64,000 nt of DNA from assembly GCA_030247855.1 (NCBI GenBank), contig JAPDRN010000026.1, positions 186,001 to 250,000 of the forward strand, read 5' to 3'. Both the position numbers and the translations under genes were made by a program. The notes beneath the pieces are model-generated. The model did no database searches. It was not told where the DNA came from and saw only the letters and a program-made list of their open reading frames with translations. Of this stretch, positions 1-11,047 are shown in pieces (the first letter of the stretch is position 1; every line of letters begins with the position of its first letter). The DNA is from Knufia peltigerae. Taxonomy: Eukaryota; Ascomycota; Eurotiomycetes; Chaetothyriales; Trichomeriaceae.

Positions 1-1391
1 CAGATTGATTCGCATGGGACGTCCCAAGCCCACAGAGAGCCAACGATCCCTCACAAAACAAGACCACCAGATTCTTCGAAACAATCGTTGTCGAGAAATC
101 GCCGATGGAGTAGAGACAGCCAGTCGTGGCTTGCGATGGAGGCCCATGACTTGACACAAGCCGATAGCGATCCCCATCCAATGCCACGGGCCATTTCTGT
201 CTTCCGCGTCTGAGTACCAGAAGCCAAGCAGCGTCACGGCTTGAACAACACAGACTTTATCGTCTTCATAGTCGCTGTCATAGAGAGCCTAGAGATCTTA
301 TCAGTGCAAGCCAGGAGAAACCTCGTTCGAGACGCACTTTAGCCCTCGAATACATGACGCGCTTGAGCGCCTTGCGTGAGGCGTAGCCAGCGGTTCGCAG
401 AAGATCTGGTGAGGCGAACTGTTCATGCTTAGCTTTCGCAGCACGGAGTTTGAAGCTGTGCCCTTACATTCGCAGCAGCCAGAAAAACGCTCCATAGCAC
501 AAGAAGGTTCATGCTTGCGGCTCCTTTCAGAGTGTACTGTGCCAGAAAATGACCGGCATCAATGATGGGAAGCAGTGGATGCACATGGTCGAAATATGAT
601 CGAATGAGTGCATCACAGACGTCACTGCTAGGCAAGTTGAAAACGCCTTTGCTTCTGAGATAGATCTGATCGTGCATTTCCCAAACCTTTTTGGGTTCCG
701 GTGCCCTCATTTCAAACCACAAGGGCCCTGGCTTGTTGATACGTTGACTCGCACAAATCTCCATTACAGAATGAACAAGCCCCTGGCGGTCACCTTGGCT
801 CGTTAGCCCCGTTCTCGCAGAATCTTCTTGGTAAAATCACCGGAGTAAAACAGCCTTTCATTGTTGAAGGGACTATTCGCCTGGACTGCCTCTGCAAATG
901 AAGCAGGATTCCCGCCTTCGTCGGGGGTGCTATCATGAAGCGCGTTCGATGGAACATATGAATCTTCGAGATTCGGTGCAACGCGCTGCAATTGATCCGT
1001 GGTCGGTGCAACACCAGGTTCCAGATGCACATCATCCTGTGGGACGGCGTTGGTGTTGACTGGCGAAAGATCTGTTCGAACAACTGGACTTCGTGCATTC
1101 GGAGCTAGAGCCCGCATCTTCTTGACCTTGTCCCGATCACGACTCATCAGGTAGTCAGCAGAGGCAGCAAAGCGTAAAGATACCACAAGCTACTCACGCG
1201 TGTTTCTTACGAGGTAGAACTTCACACCGAGTGTCATCTTGTGTGCAATTCGTACAGGGGTGGCCTGTTGCCGTCACGCTGCAGCGCACTTTCCTTGCCT
1301 TGCATCGTTGACACGCCACAGCGGATCGTCGCTTGCTGCCAGCTTGAACAAAGGCGATTGTGCTCTCACCATGAGTCGGGGTCATTGACAT
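1..1391 (-). CDS. Zn(II)2Cys6 transcription factor, CTF1/FarA-like (runs off the left edge)
   Basis: Likely nuclear regulator of the cutinase/fatty-acid-response type. The ATG is at 1391. Exon 1 carries a zinc cluster with six cysteines (ACQRCKARKVRC, then GHPCTNC and RCEV), in the spacing of the CTF1-alpha/FarA group. I place introns at 1143-1197, 794-840, 419-467 and 289-337. Joining these exons gives one open frame through a fungal-trans domain: DALIRSYFDHVHPLLPIID, then a stretch ending AGYASRKALKRVMYSRAKALY, then GPWHWMGIAIGLCQVMGLHR and the conserved RRIWWSCFVRDRWLSVGLGR at the window edge. The 47-bp second intron is the least certain, because it has a weak GTGATT donor and its branch-like CTAAC lies close to the acceptor. 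The C-terminal half lies outside the window. Known CTF1/FarA proteins control cutinase and fatty-acid catabolism; that role here is inferred from family only. Confidence 0.85.
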
Positions 1392-1880
1392 GATGCGTAA
1401 GTAGAACAGTCATTGGGGCAGATAGAAACGTCCTCTGTCAGATACCATCTCCGAAGCTTAGAGCAGAGCCGGAGTAGATGTACTTGTACCGAGTAGTAGT
1501 ATTCAAATGCTTAAGAGGTGCGTCTGCGGAGAAGCGGCTGCTGAATATTAATTAAGGACTAAACTAAACCTCACTTCGCCGCCCGAAATTCTGCCTGCGG
1601 AAACCCTTTATCGATCTCACGTTCTCAAATCTTTGTTATTATATGATCTGCACCCGAAGTGCCTATTGTATGCACATCTCTGTGTTATCGTCACCATGTC
1701 TGGGGGAAGGGAAATTCAAGATCAATATATCATATACCTTGCAACAAGAATCGTATACTTGCTATTCACTACTTTTAGACCAGCCACGAGCGATCTATAA
1801 TTGAGTCGGTAGACGACGTACAAGAGGATCCCCAGGGAGCTTGTGACGCACACTCTACGTATAGAGATTGTCCAACAGCC
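1392..1880. other. intergenic, no gene seen
   Basis: Upstream region of the zinc-cluster gene at the left edge. It is AT-rich in places (attaattaagga near 1546) and contains no ORF or RNA I can support. Confidence 0.5.
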
Positions 1881-2306
1881 TCACGACATTAAGAGGTAGC
1901 CGTGGGATGACTTGTGTCCTAGAGCCTCGTGTACCTGTCGGATCGGTGAAAATTTAATTGTCAGCAATCCTGCGTGTTGCTGAGAATTCTCTTTTGCTTT
2001 GGTAGTCGCATTTGATCTCGACATGCCACTGCTAGACCGAGCTGATTCTTTAGCCACTGACTCAGTTCCAGGGTTCCTCGCCCGACGGCCTCGACAATTT
2101 GGACAATTTGGATAGTCTTTCAACTTGTTCTCATACTGTTTGACCTTGGGAAGTACCAAGAAACTGTGGGTATGACACCGCCCGCTGAGGCTAAGAGACC
2201 GCTTTGGGTTTTCTCTGAAGAAGCTGCTTTTGAGCAAAGTCAGCTCGTTCAGGGAAGCACATTGCCGACAGACCTCGCGGGTGATGAGAATATAGCACGA
2301 GCACAT
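1881..2306 (-). CDS. small Cys-rich hypothetical protein
   Basis: Open frame of 141 codons from an ATG at 2306. I do not recognise a named family. The protein starts MCSCYILITREVCRQC, followed later by CHTHSF and NCPNCRG, so it has two CxC/CxxC-type pairs plus a CxH that could bind zinc. The C-terminal third is Ser/Lys-rich and looks disordered. Small ascomycete proteins with a similar Cys/His spacing at the N-terminus are common and uncharacterised. A GTACACG donor-like site near the 3' end (after residues PIRQ) could mean that the last exon is different. No clear operator or partner is visible. It could also be a chance ORF. Confidence 0.35.
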   Translation of the reverse strand: MCSCYILITREVCRQCASLNELTLLKSSFFRENPKRSLSLSGRCHTHSFLVLPKVKQYENKLKDYPNCPNCRGRRARNPGTESVAKESARSSSGMSRSNATTKAKENSQQHAGLLTIKFSPIRQVHEALGHKSSHGYLLMS

Positions 2307-3071
2307 CTTTAATGCGTATCAATCAGCTGGACAGCTGATGAAGAGAAGACTTTTGGGCCAGCATGATGCTTGTCATCGGACTAGCAGAAATTTATATGAG
2401 CTGGAGGAGATCTACGGAAACGGGTCTGCTTTATGCTCGAAGAAAGCAGCGATTCCAGCTCAAAGCATACATTGACCGACTGGCATAAAGTAAGACAAAG
2501 GGGATTGTCAGCAAAAGGCTCGACACCATTTGGACAAAGACGAAACACTCCACGAAAGCCTCGACCAATTTGACAGTCATTTCGCGGACGAGAAAAGAGA
2601 ACACAGCTTCGTTTAAAAATATGTCTGAGGGCTGAAGGTAATATCAGTAGATTCATTGGTCGTGCTCTCAGATTCTTGTACCTGAGTCTGCAGCAGACTC
2701 ATCTGAGCCAGTTCCGAAGTGTTTTTCCCTTTGTTTGTTTGCAATATGTTATACTTCATTTTGAATCATATCCATACTCACACATCCCCGTGACAGCACT
2801 CGCCGTACATCAGCCTCAATGGAAGATCTCACGTGGAAAACTGTAAGCATAATCCAGATGTACCTTCAGGGGGGTTGAAGAGTTCCTCAGCCTTGTGTCC
2901 CTCACTTCGTTGCATCCTGCTGGCAGATATTCGGCTAAACTGAATCACGGCCATATGTCAATCCAAACATTTTCATGGTCACATCAACTACATAAATCCA
3001 CGAGACACAATCAACGGCAGCATTGAAACGTACCCCACCTAGAAGAGGTCGCCCGTATTGATTGCTTCAAC
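2307..3071. other. intergenic, possible decayed ORF
   Basis: Contains a 91-codon minus-strand ORF (2381-2656, ATG at 2656) with a cysteine-rich stretch but no recognisable domain. Otherwise it holds the upstream region of NTR2. Nothing else could be supported. Confidence 0.4.
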
Positions 3072-4594
3072 ATGTCCTCTCTTTTTACGGCAAGGCGGAA
3101 ACCCAAGCGCATCGTGCGCGACGAGAGCGAAGCGCAGGCAGACGACGTCGAAGAAGGTATGTCCAAGTCCTACCACTTGCTTTTGGGTTTCAGGCACACT
3201 CTCTGACTCTTTCTTCCGCTCGCAAGTTACTTCTTAGCTATGGATCAGACCAACACTGATAAACTCTTCTTGCAGACTCTGGTCCCGTCGTGCGACGGCC
3301 GACTGGCAATGCGCCACGGACAAAATCCAAACTGCGCATGTCCTTCAACCCCGGAGGAGGCGAAGACGAAACCCCTCGGAAAGAAGGAGGAAGAACAGCG
3401 ACAGGGGTCGGCGGCGGCGACGACGATGACGATGACGGCCAGCCCACCTACACACCAAAGCCATCCAGACTAGGTCTGTCCAACGCCGCACAGTCTCTCC
3501 TCGACCGAGGTGAAGGACAAGACCACGACAGAGTGCGTGACAAATTCGAGGGAGACCGGCCGACCTACAGTAAAGCCTACCTCGACGAGCTGCGAAACTC
3601 GACACCTTCGACACCTCACGACCTCTCTTCCGCCCGCGCAAGTCCATCTCTAGACCTGATCGACCCGTCCACCTCGAACACGGCCCTCGACCTCGAATCC
3701 AAATTCGGCAAGACGACACTCTCCTCCTCGTCACACATCCCCTCCGCGGCCGAGATCCGCGAGAAGAAGGAACGGCGAGCGCGGCTGGCGAAGGAACAGG
3801 CGGCCAACGCCACGTCCGGCCCAGGCGACAACACCGCCGGTGCCGACTTTATATCGCTGGAAGATTACGATTCGGACGGCGAGTTCAAGCCCCGCCGCAT
3901 GCAGGTGGGAATGTACTCTGCGCCGCCGCGAGAAAAGGACACGCGCCTCGTTCGTGACGACGAGGACCTGGCGGAAGGGTTTGACGAGTTCGTCGACGAC
4001 CCCGGCCGCGTCACGCTGTCGCGCAAGGCCCAGCGCGAGCAGACGCTCCGCGAGCGCGAGGCCATGCGAGCCCTCATCGACCAGGCCGAGGGATCCGGCG
4101 CGTCGTCGGGCGGCGAGGGAGGCTCGGACTCGGACTCGGACTACGACCGGCACCGGCACTACGAGACGGCCCAGACTCACCGCGGCATGGACGGCCTGTC
4201 GTCGCACGCCGCGCACACGAGGCAGGCGAACCGGCCCCGGCAGCCGCGCGAGACCACCGCCATCCCGAAGCTGAGCGCCGGGCTCGCCAGGCTGAGGGAC
4301 ACGGTCTCGCACCTCGAGTTCGAGAGGGCCCGCGTCGAGAAACGCCGCGCCGACATCGCGCGCGAGAGGGCCGACATCAGACAGAGCCAGGCTCACATCC
4401 AGACCAGCCTCGAGGAGGCCGGCCAGGAGCTCGAACGCGTGACCAAGGAACACCTAGCAGCTGCCTCCTCTTCTGCTTCCGGTGGCCAGTCTCAAAGTCA
4501 AAGTCAAAGTCATACCCTGCTGCCTGCCAACGGGTCTCTGTCGACCACAGACAGGGAGAGAGGCTTGGAGTCTTTGGGGAGCTCTGGTGGGTAG
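3072..4594 (+). CDS. NTR2: NTR2-like spliceosome disassembly factor
   Basis: Two exons, 3072-3156 and 3276-4594, giving 467 aa. The intron at 3157-3275 is GTATGT...GCAG. The first exon encodes MSSLFTARRKPKRIVRDESE and joins in frame to DSGPVVRRPTGNAPRTKSKL then RMSFNPGGG, the signature N-terminus of the Ntr2 family. The middle is acidic and disordered (DDDDDDDG near the start, SDSDSDYD later). The C-terminus (about residues 360-425) is a predicted coiled coil, beginning IPKLSAGLARLRDTVSHLEF, as in the family. In yeast Ntr2 works with Ntr1 and Prp43 to take apart spent spliceosomes. The gene is very GC-rich at third positions, which creates a long antisense shadow frame. It converges on the B55 gene. 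Confidence 0.85.
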
Positions 4595-5412
4595 CTCACC
4601 GTTGGCCTCCATCAGTCACTGTGACGAGTCCCACGTACATCTTCACAAAAAGGGTATCCGTGTATGTATACAATACAAGTTTTTCACAGCATTTCACATT
4701 TGTGTTTCTACTTCTCAGCCCAATAATCTGTCAACCCCTTTTTCGATCTGCTTTTTTTAATTCTTAGCTAAAACCACTTCCTCAGTCCAGCTGTTCTATG
4801 GCTGGGACTGCTGCGAGCGTTTCATTCCGGAGTGTGTCGATTTAGCCACTGTCCTAGCCACAGCCGCTCCAAGCTTGAGTTCGTAGCAGGAAAGCCCTCC
4901 CCAAGATTTGACACATGCATTTGGTCCCATCCATCCAGAGTGTCGGACCATGAGAGCATTTTGACAAGCTTCGTTCCCAGCTAACCGTCCGTGTCGTCTA
5001 AGCTGATTACAAGCAATGCTGTCGAACAAAGTCGATCGAAAGAATCCAAGAAGGACTGGCCTGCGTTTGCCAGTCGACTGTTTGCTTGCTCACAAGCAAT
5101 CGGACTTGGGACTCCTTCCCTGATCATTTCGTCACCAATTATCTTGCAGTAAACAAATGTGAACGACACCTTCACCACCAAGAAAGTATCGACACTCTAA
5201 AAGCTTGCATCGTCGTCGTTGTGTTCGACGAATCCATTAGTCTGACTACACACTGCATCGTGCTGGCAGTGGCAGAGCTGGGACAGCCTTGCACCTATGT
5301 AAGTAAAGCTGAACAAAAATGCCTCTAGTGCGCCCTCGAGAATGCAGGAGTCCTCCGGGGCAAGAGTTGGAGGACCCTGCAACACAGATCTTTCGCGGGT
5401 TCTTCACCTGGA
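4595..5412. other. convergent 3' region, no gene seen
   Basis: Lies between the stop codons of NTR2 (+) and the PP2A B55 gene (-). It should hold both 3' UTRs. There are only short frames, with no domain or RNA I recognise. Confidence 0.5.
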
Positions 5413-7040
5413 CTACAGGGCCGAGAAGACAAACAACTAATGGCATGTGTGTCAGTCGAGTTGTCCCAGAAGGAGTCACGATATCGCAAAAATGCTTGCA
5501 AAAACTTACATTGTTTGTGGCAGCAATGGCGATGCTATCCTCAAATGGATGCCAGCTCATATGGAGGATCTTCTTGTTAAAGTCGATCTGATCCGCGTCC
5601 GTTTCCTTGCGCATTCTGCTGCCTGTTCCAGCTGCTGGGCTGCCAGCTCTGGACGATCCTTTCTTGTTCCCATTCGCCGACGAATTGATGGGCGTTGGCA
5701 CCCCCACCTTCTTTGCCTTGAAAGCTGACTTATCGGCCTGCAATACAACCTCCGTCTCTTGCTCGGGATCAGATGGATAGATCATGAAATTGTTGTTGTA
5801 ACTTCCAGTCATTACGTTGCTGCCATCGCCGCTGAAGACCACTTCGAATTTGTCAAAAATGCTGTCATTTTCGTAGGTATCACACAGGCGGGGTCTCAGA
5901 TGTTCGTGGATCGGTATCGTCTTCACAGGTTGTCTTTCCATATTCACATCCCAGATCTTGACAGTCAAATAGTCTCTTGAAAGAATATATCTGCCATCAT
6001 GTGAGAAGCGGACATCGGAGATTGAGGAGATGATCTCGGAAAAGAAGGATCGTGATGAAGGGTCTTCTTCTTGCTCGAATTCTGCATTCTCGGTCAGACA
6101 CGAAGCCAAAATTACAACAGGTCAGGAAATCTTACGCTTTGCGTGTTGATCACAAAGTGCGCTCTCGCGCATGTCGGCGAGTTTAATTGTGCCTTTGGAG
6201 CTGGCATACATGAACCAGTTGCAGCTTATCGGATGGAACTCTGCGGCAGTGATGACTTCTGTGAGCTCCTCCATGTTAGCAGGTTTAATGTCGACGATAT
6301 TAAAGCTTTGGTCTTGGATGTTGAGGTTCCATAAGTTGATGCGCAGGTCGTCACTGCTAATGAAGGTCTCCCCATCGCTGTTGACGGAGATGCTATTGAT
6401 GTGATATGCATGGGCGTTGGCATAAGTTCGTCGAGGCACAGCCGCTACGACGGTATCATGATGAGTCAACCTAGGGAGCTTCAACTGCGAAGCGTCCTTG
6501 AAGTGAGTGTGGGTTGGGCGAGGGGCACCACCACCTCCCACTCCACCAGGGGTCAAGTCCGTCGAGAGGTTGTTCTCTGCCACCACTTTCAGGGATTTTT
6601 CAAACACCTTCCAGAGTTTGATGGTTTTGTCGTTGGTGGACAGAAGGTAGTGGGAGGCATTTTGACGCTTGCACCATTTGATCTTGTTGATTTTCTCCTC
6701 TATCTCCAGGGACTTGAGATAGTCAAACTCGGGTTCGTGTGACTGGAACTCGGTGTGGAATTTGTACTCGCAAGTCTTTTTCTTTAGAGATGTCAGTAAA
6801 TTTTCCGAAGTAGGGGGACAACACCACGGAATGGCGGGGTTCTTGGTTAGGACTTGCCGTCTCATTTCGTTCAAACAACACAACGCGACCACCCTTGTCA
6901 CCAGTCGCCAGATAGTTTCCTGTGTGGTCAAACTCGACCGTGGAAATGATGTCGGCCTCTGTGATATCTTCGACATCCCCCTTGTCGCCAAAACATTGCG
7001 TGAACTTCCACGTGGGAGTTCCGTGTTCAATTTCCACCAT
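5413..7040 (-). CDS. CDC55: protein phosphatase 2A regulatory subunit B55 (Cdc55 type)
   Basis: Exons on the minus strand are 6858-7040, 6136-6781, 5510-6081 and 5413-5436, giving 474 aa. The ATG at 7040 opens MVEIEHGTPTWKFTQCFGDK and continues into the invariant VEDITEADIISTVEFDHTG. The WD40 propeller includes KFHTEFQSHEPEFDYLKS and DPSSRSFFSEIISSISDVRF. The last exon supplies only LFVFSAL, completing the conserved end NNLFVFSAL. The first intron (6782-6857) has a GC donor, GCAAGT, and an AG acceptor; only this splice keeps ERNET-KKTCEY in frame. The other introns are 6082-6135 and 5437-5509. B55 targets PP2A to substrates controlling mitotic exit, the cell cycle and hyphal morphogenesis. 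It is divergent from the dioxygenase gene. Confidence 0.95.
6782..6857 (-). other. GC-AG intron in the B55 gene
   Basis: The donor is ACG|GCAAGT and the acceptor CTAAAG|AAAAAG, 76 bp. The nearby GT (inside GCAAGT, two bases downstream) would throw the next exon out of frame, so the GC donor is required to produce the conserved ERNETKKTCEYKFHTEF. GCAAGT is the usual strong context for natural GC donors. Confidence 0.85.
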
Positions 7041-7966
7041 CTTTCATCAGTCTTGTCGCACGGCAATGTGCCTGCGTTTTTGTCACAAGCAGCCCAGATC
7101 TCTGAATTCGAAATTTGTTCTGTTTACCGTGACGATGGCATGAAGCGGCTGCTTGCGGCGCCTGATGTGGTGAAAGACCGGTGGGTGGGGGGCTGGGAAA
7201 GTACACACGGGGAAGAGATGTGTGGTGACGAAAGTGGTGAGGGAGGTGAATTGGGATGTTCGTCGCGGCTTTGTCAGCGGTTGCGTTCAGGCAACAAAGC
7301 TGTGACGGGGAGAGAGATGTGGGAAAATTAAAAAAAGGCAGCAGAAGGCCGTGTCGAACGGGCCAAGGATGCGGAAGCGATGAAGAATAATGGGATGTCA
7401 GCAAGGGAGGGATGAAGTGGTGGTGGTTGTGAAGAACGGACAACAAGTCATGCCAGATACAGGATGATGGATGAGCAGCCACACAACAGCACAGCAGCCG
7501 GAGCTTGACTTGCTGCCACTCCCGTAGTCGTACGCCTAGACAAGCGCCCGCAGCTGCTTTCGCGATGCCCTTCCGGGCCCTGATTCATGCCTAAAAGCCA
7601 TGACATAGTTGCCAAGTCTCGCATGACTAAGCTCCGGTCTTGGCGATGGATTGCCCAGCCTTGTCCCGTTCCGAGGAATGTCTTCAGCCTCGCAAGCCTC
7701 GGGAATACTCGTTTTCGTCGAGCGACTTGATACTCTGTCGACATAATTTCACATGGTTTTGTTATATACTATACACTCTCTAGACGATCAGAAAACGGCA
7801 TCATGAACGTTGGAGAAAATTCCCCCAATTGTGTCTGAGCTATTCACATACAATCTCACGGCTTCATACTCAGCAACATCCTCCCCTTTCAAGTTCTTTC
7901 TCGGACAAACGGACATTATATCAACTTGGTTCTGAGAAGCTCAGCCAGCTACTTCCAAGTATCACA
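7041..7966. other. divergent promoter region (B55 / dioxygenase)
   Basis: 926 bp between two divergent start codons. It contains short open frames on both strands with no recognisable domain. The part near 7850-7960 upstream of the + gene is CT-rich, as is common in fungal leaders. Confidence 0.5.
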
Positions 7967-9373
7967 ATGAGCAGAGCAGGCCCCCGACCAGGGGACATTT
8001 ACTCTCCCGTGATGAGATTCATACCGTCGGCCAAATTGAGGCCCAAGACCGGCCGACTACAATCTCTTATCGACAGACGATCCATCAAGAGGGTCAGGTT
8101 TGCGCAGATGGACGCGACAAAGCCTCCGCCGCAAAAAGACTTTCCTCCTCGCCTGTCTCCCCAGGCTGCGAGGCTCGAGGGTGAACGATGCACCTCCAAG
8201 TTCCCTCCGATCGTCGTCCGCGATGCCTGTCGGTGCGAGCAATGCGTCGACCCGTCCGACAGACAACGCAACTTTTCCTATTCCGACATCCCCCGCACGA
8301 TTGGATTCGACCGGGTGTCTTACGACGATGACGCCAAAGAGGTTCAAATCTCCTGGTCGAACGACATCCCGTCCCAGAGTCAAGCACATCGGAGCGTCTT
8401 CAGCAAGGACGTCATCTCGAGGCTGAACAGGAAGTTCCGCAACCCTCACTGGGACCTCTACCAGCGGCCCGTGAAGCTCTGGGGTCGCGACACGTACACA
8501 CAAGCCACGTCCCGCGTCGACTTCAACGACTACATGACGAACAAGCAGTCCTTCGCGGAAGCCATGCACCTACTGTGGCGCGACGGCCTCTTGTTCATCG
8601 ACGGCGTCCCCGAGTCCGAAGGGTCGGTCTCGCAGATCGTCAACCGAATCGGACCCCTGCAACAAACCTTTTACGGTCCGACGTGGGATGTGCGTTCTGT
8701 GCCCAATGCCAAAAACGTCGCCTACACGTCCAAGTACCTCGGCTTCCACATGGATCTGCTGTACATGCGGGACCCTCCGGGGTTCCAGTTCCTCCACTGC
8801 GTGCACAACAGCGCGACGGGGGGAGAGTCTCGCTTCGCCGACACCTTCCAGGCGCTCGACCAGATCTTCCAGCAACACCCCATGTACTACGAGATGCTGA
8901 GGGACAACCTGGTCCGCTACGAGTACGACAACGACGGCTTCTTCTACTCGGACGCGAAACCAACCGTCCAGTCCAACGACGCCCTCAACGTCCCTTCCCG
9001 GCCGGTGCTCAACTCCAAATCCACGGAGATCAGCAACGTCGCCCACTGTTTCTGGTCGCCCCCTTTCGTGGGCCACATCCCTTCCCGCTTGGCTCCAGAC
9101 GAGCTGGTCAAGTTCATCGGCGCGAGCAAGTTGCTCTCTCAACATCTCGAGATGCCCGAGAACGTCGTCGAGGAGAAGATGGACAGCGGCACGTGCGTCA
9201 TCTTTGACAACCTGCGCATCGTGCACGCTCGAAACGCCTTTGACAAGAACTCGGGCAAGAGATGGTTGAGGGGTGCCTACCTTAATCGGCAGGACTTTGT
9301 GAGCAAAGCTGCGTCGGTCATGGCCGACATGCCGCCCGAAGTGAAACTCGGTCGAGAATCATCGATTCAATGA
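7967..9373 (+). CDS. gamma-butyrobetaine hydroxylase-like 2-oxoglutarate/Fe(II) dioxygenase
   Basis: Single exon, 468 aa, from the ATG at 7967; the frame is open further upstream but without an earlier ATG. The N-terminal third is the GBBH-type domain, with a Cys cluster in VVRDACRCEQCVD followed by QRNFSYSDIP. The C-terminal two thirds form a TauD-like jelly roll. The iron ligands are visible as H261-x-D263 (GFHMDLLYM) and H420 (IVHARNAF), with Arg residues after KRWLRG that fit 2-oxoglutarate binding. The family hydroxylates gamma-butyrobetaine, the last step of carnitine synthesis, or trimethyllysine. I cannot separate these two, or a looser TauD relative, from sequence alone. An AATAAATAAA stretch lies 74 nt past the stop. 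Confidence 0.8.
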   Translation: MSRAGPRPGDIYSPVMRFIPSAKLRPKTGRLQSLIDRRSIKRVRFAQMDATKPPPQKDFPPRLSPQAARLEGERCTSKFPPIVVRDACRCEQCVDPSDRQRNFSYSDIPRTIGFDRVSYDDDAKEVQISWSNDIPSQSQAHRSVFSKDVISRLNRKFRNPHWDLYQRPVKLWGRDTYTQATSRVDFNDYMTNKQSFAEAMHLLWRDGLLFIDGVPESEGSVSQIVNRIGPLQQTFYGPTWDVRSVPNAKNVAYTSKYLGFHMDLLYMRDPPGFQFLHCVHNSATGGESRFADTFQALDQIFQQHPMYYEMLRDNLVRYEYDNDGFFYSDAKPTVQSNDALNVPSRPVLNSKSTEISNVAHCFWSPPFVGHIPSRLAPDELVKFIGASKLLSQHLEMPENVVEEKMDSGTCVIFDNLRIVHARNAFDKNSGKRWLRGAYLNRQDFVSKAASVMADMPPEVKLGRESSIQ

Positions 9374-9949
9374 TCGATACGCTACCCGCTGAGCGACACC
9401 TCGCCTGCGTAAATTTTGGTCTTCTACAAGTACATATTTGAAAACGAATAAATAAAACATCACATGCTCAACCCCACTCCTGCTTCCACTCCTACTTCCC
9501 CTATCTTGCTCTACCGACTTCCTCGTTGGCCCCCTATTGCATTCGTTCGTGTCTACCAATCGTCTTGTGAGTACCTAGATCATATAAAAACCAAGTACCA
9601 TCGGGTCAACCACGGGGCAAGATCAGAAGCAGAATGCGACAATGTCGTGTCCACAAGCTGCTGGCCTCCTTGAGAGGAACAGAATCGACGACTAAACTTC
9701 TCGATTACTCTTGTAACATTACGAATACCTACTCCGTTGATAGCAGTTGCAATATGAAAGCAAGTGGAAACACACCCCCCTCTACAAGTAGCATTCCTGA
9801 ACTTCCATTTGATGGACGACAATACACAACGAATAACTAGAAAGCTATCCTTTGGGTCATTTAAAAAAAAAAAAAACAATCGAACCTTTATTTTTAAATA
9901 CAATCATATCAATTTATACGCTCATTAAATACTCCCTCTTCATGACAAT
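9374..9949. other. convergent 3' region with poly(A) tract
   Basis: Lies between the dioxygenase stop and the glutaredoxin stop. It contains AATAAATAAA at 9447-9456, a plausible 3'-end signal for the + gene, and a run of 14 A at about 9863-9876. No gene seen. Confidence 0.5.
9447..9456 (+). promoter_or_regulatory. possible polyadenylation signal
   Basis: AATAAATAAA lies 74 nt downstream of the dioxygenase stop codon. It matches the eukaryotic positioning element, but fungal 3'-end signals are degenerate, so this is suggestive only. Confidence 0.4.
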
Positions 9950-11047
9950 CTAGACCGGCGCAGGTTGTGCTGCCGAAAATGGTTTGAAAAAGTCCGGATC
10001 AGCCTCTAACTCTTCACGAACCTACAACATCAACTGTTAGCAAGAAAATCCCCATGAGACTGGCGATCAGGGCAACACTTACGATGTCCAAACCACCCAC
10101 GAGTTCTCCGTTTGTGTACAACTGAGGGAATGTAGGCCAGTCAGAAAAGACCTTTAATCCTTCTCGAACATCATTGTCTGCTAGAATGTTGAAGAATCTT
10201 AAAAGTCATTTCCGTCAGCAATTGCCGTTTCATCTTTACTCTCACAACATTCACAATCCGTAAGAGTGGAACAAACAAAACGTACCCGTATTTGACTTGA
10301 TTCTCTCTGAGAATGCTGACGAGTTGTCTGCTGAAGCCGCATTGGGGTGCGCTGGGAGTTCCTTTCATGAACAACATGACCGGCCTAGATATATAGGTCA
10401 AGAAACTTTGTCAGCTACACAGAGGTTCCCCCATATTATACACAACGTACCGTCCCCCGGGAAGGAGGGAGGCAGGGGGACGCGGGGCGGGTGACTTACG
10501 CTGCCTTGACCAACTTCCCTAGTCTGTCATTCAGTTCGGCCTGCGACTCTTGGTTTGACGAGTACGCCGGCGCGGTCTGAGGGTCTGAATCCTTGGGGAC
10601 ATATGAACTCAAATCTTTCGTGGCGCCGGCGCCGTTTGTCTGCGGTTGCTGTTGTAGCGGGGTGGCCTGCAACGGCGGCGGGATGCCATTCTTGCCTGCG
10701 GCGGTGCCTGCCCCGGCGTATTTCTCTACCGCGGCTCTGACCTTGGCCGGATCTATTCCGCTGACCGTCTGAAGCGTCTCGCCACCCTTCTGGAGCACGA
10801 GAAACGGCACGGCCGTCACATCGTAGGATTCGGAGATATCAGCGAGGTCTTCGGCGTTGATCGACAAGAACGATACGTCGGCGTCGGCGGGGTACGTGGA
10901 GGCGAGAGTGGTGAGGATCGTGTTCATCTGGGCGCATGGCGCGGCCCAGGGAGTGTGGAAGTATAGGACAAACAACGTCGACGGAGAAGCATTCTTGATC
11001 AGCTGATCGAATCCGGCTTCGGACTCTACCTCTTTGAGTGTCGCCAT
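9950..11047 (-). CDS. monothiol glutaredoxin, Grx3/Grx4 type
   Basis: Four exons: 10500-11047, 10286-10384, 10083-10197 and 9950-10021, giving 277 aa. The introns are 115, 88 and 61 bp. The ATG at 11047 begins MATLKEVESEAGFDQLI. The N-terminal domain is thioredoxin-like with WAAPC in place of WCGPC, the usual state in this family. A Pro/Gln-rich linker follows. The glutaredoxin domain holds KGTPSAPQCGFSRQL with the CGFS active site, then GFFNILADNDVREGL and WPTFPQLYTNGELVGGLDIV. Such proteins bind a [2Fe-2S] cluster with glutathione and sense or deliver iron in cytosol and nucleus; in filamentous fungi they act with HapX. The fit to the family is complete, with no missing residues. Confidence 0.93.

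Noticed and set aside
2381..2656. 91-codon Cys-rich ORF on the minus strand
   Set aside because: It begins with ATG but has no recognisable family, no clear alignment to the neighbouring Cys-rich ORF, and is short; kept only as a remark.
3731..4453. 240-codon minus-strand frame opposite NTR2
   Set aside because: It mirrors GC-rich third positions of the NTR2 coding strand and has no domain; NTR2 itself fits its family.
7448..7744. 98-codon minus-strand frame in the B55/dioxygenase promoter
   Set aside because: No domain, sits between two divergent promoters, low-complexity reading.
8057..9226. Long frames on the minus strand (170 and 218 codons) opposite the dioxygenase
   Set aside because: Shadows of a GC-rich coding strand; Val/Arg/Leu-biased with no motifs.
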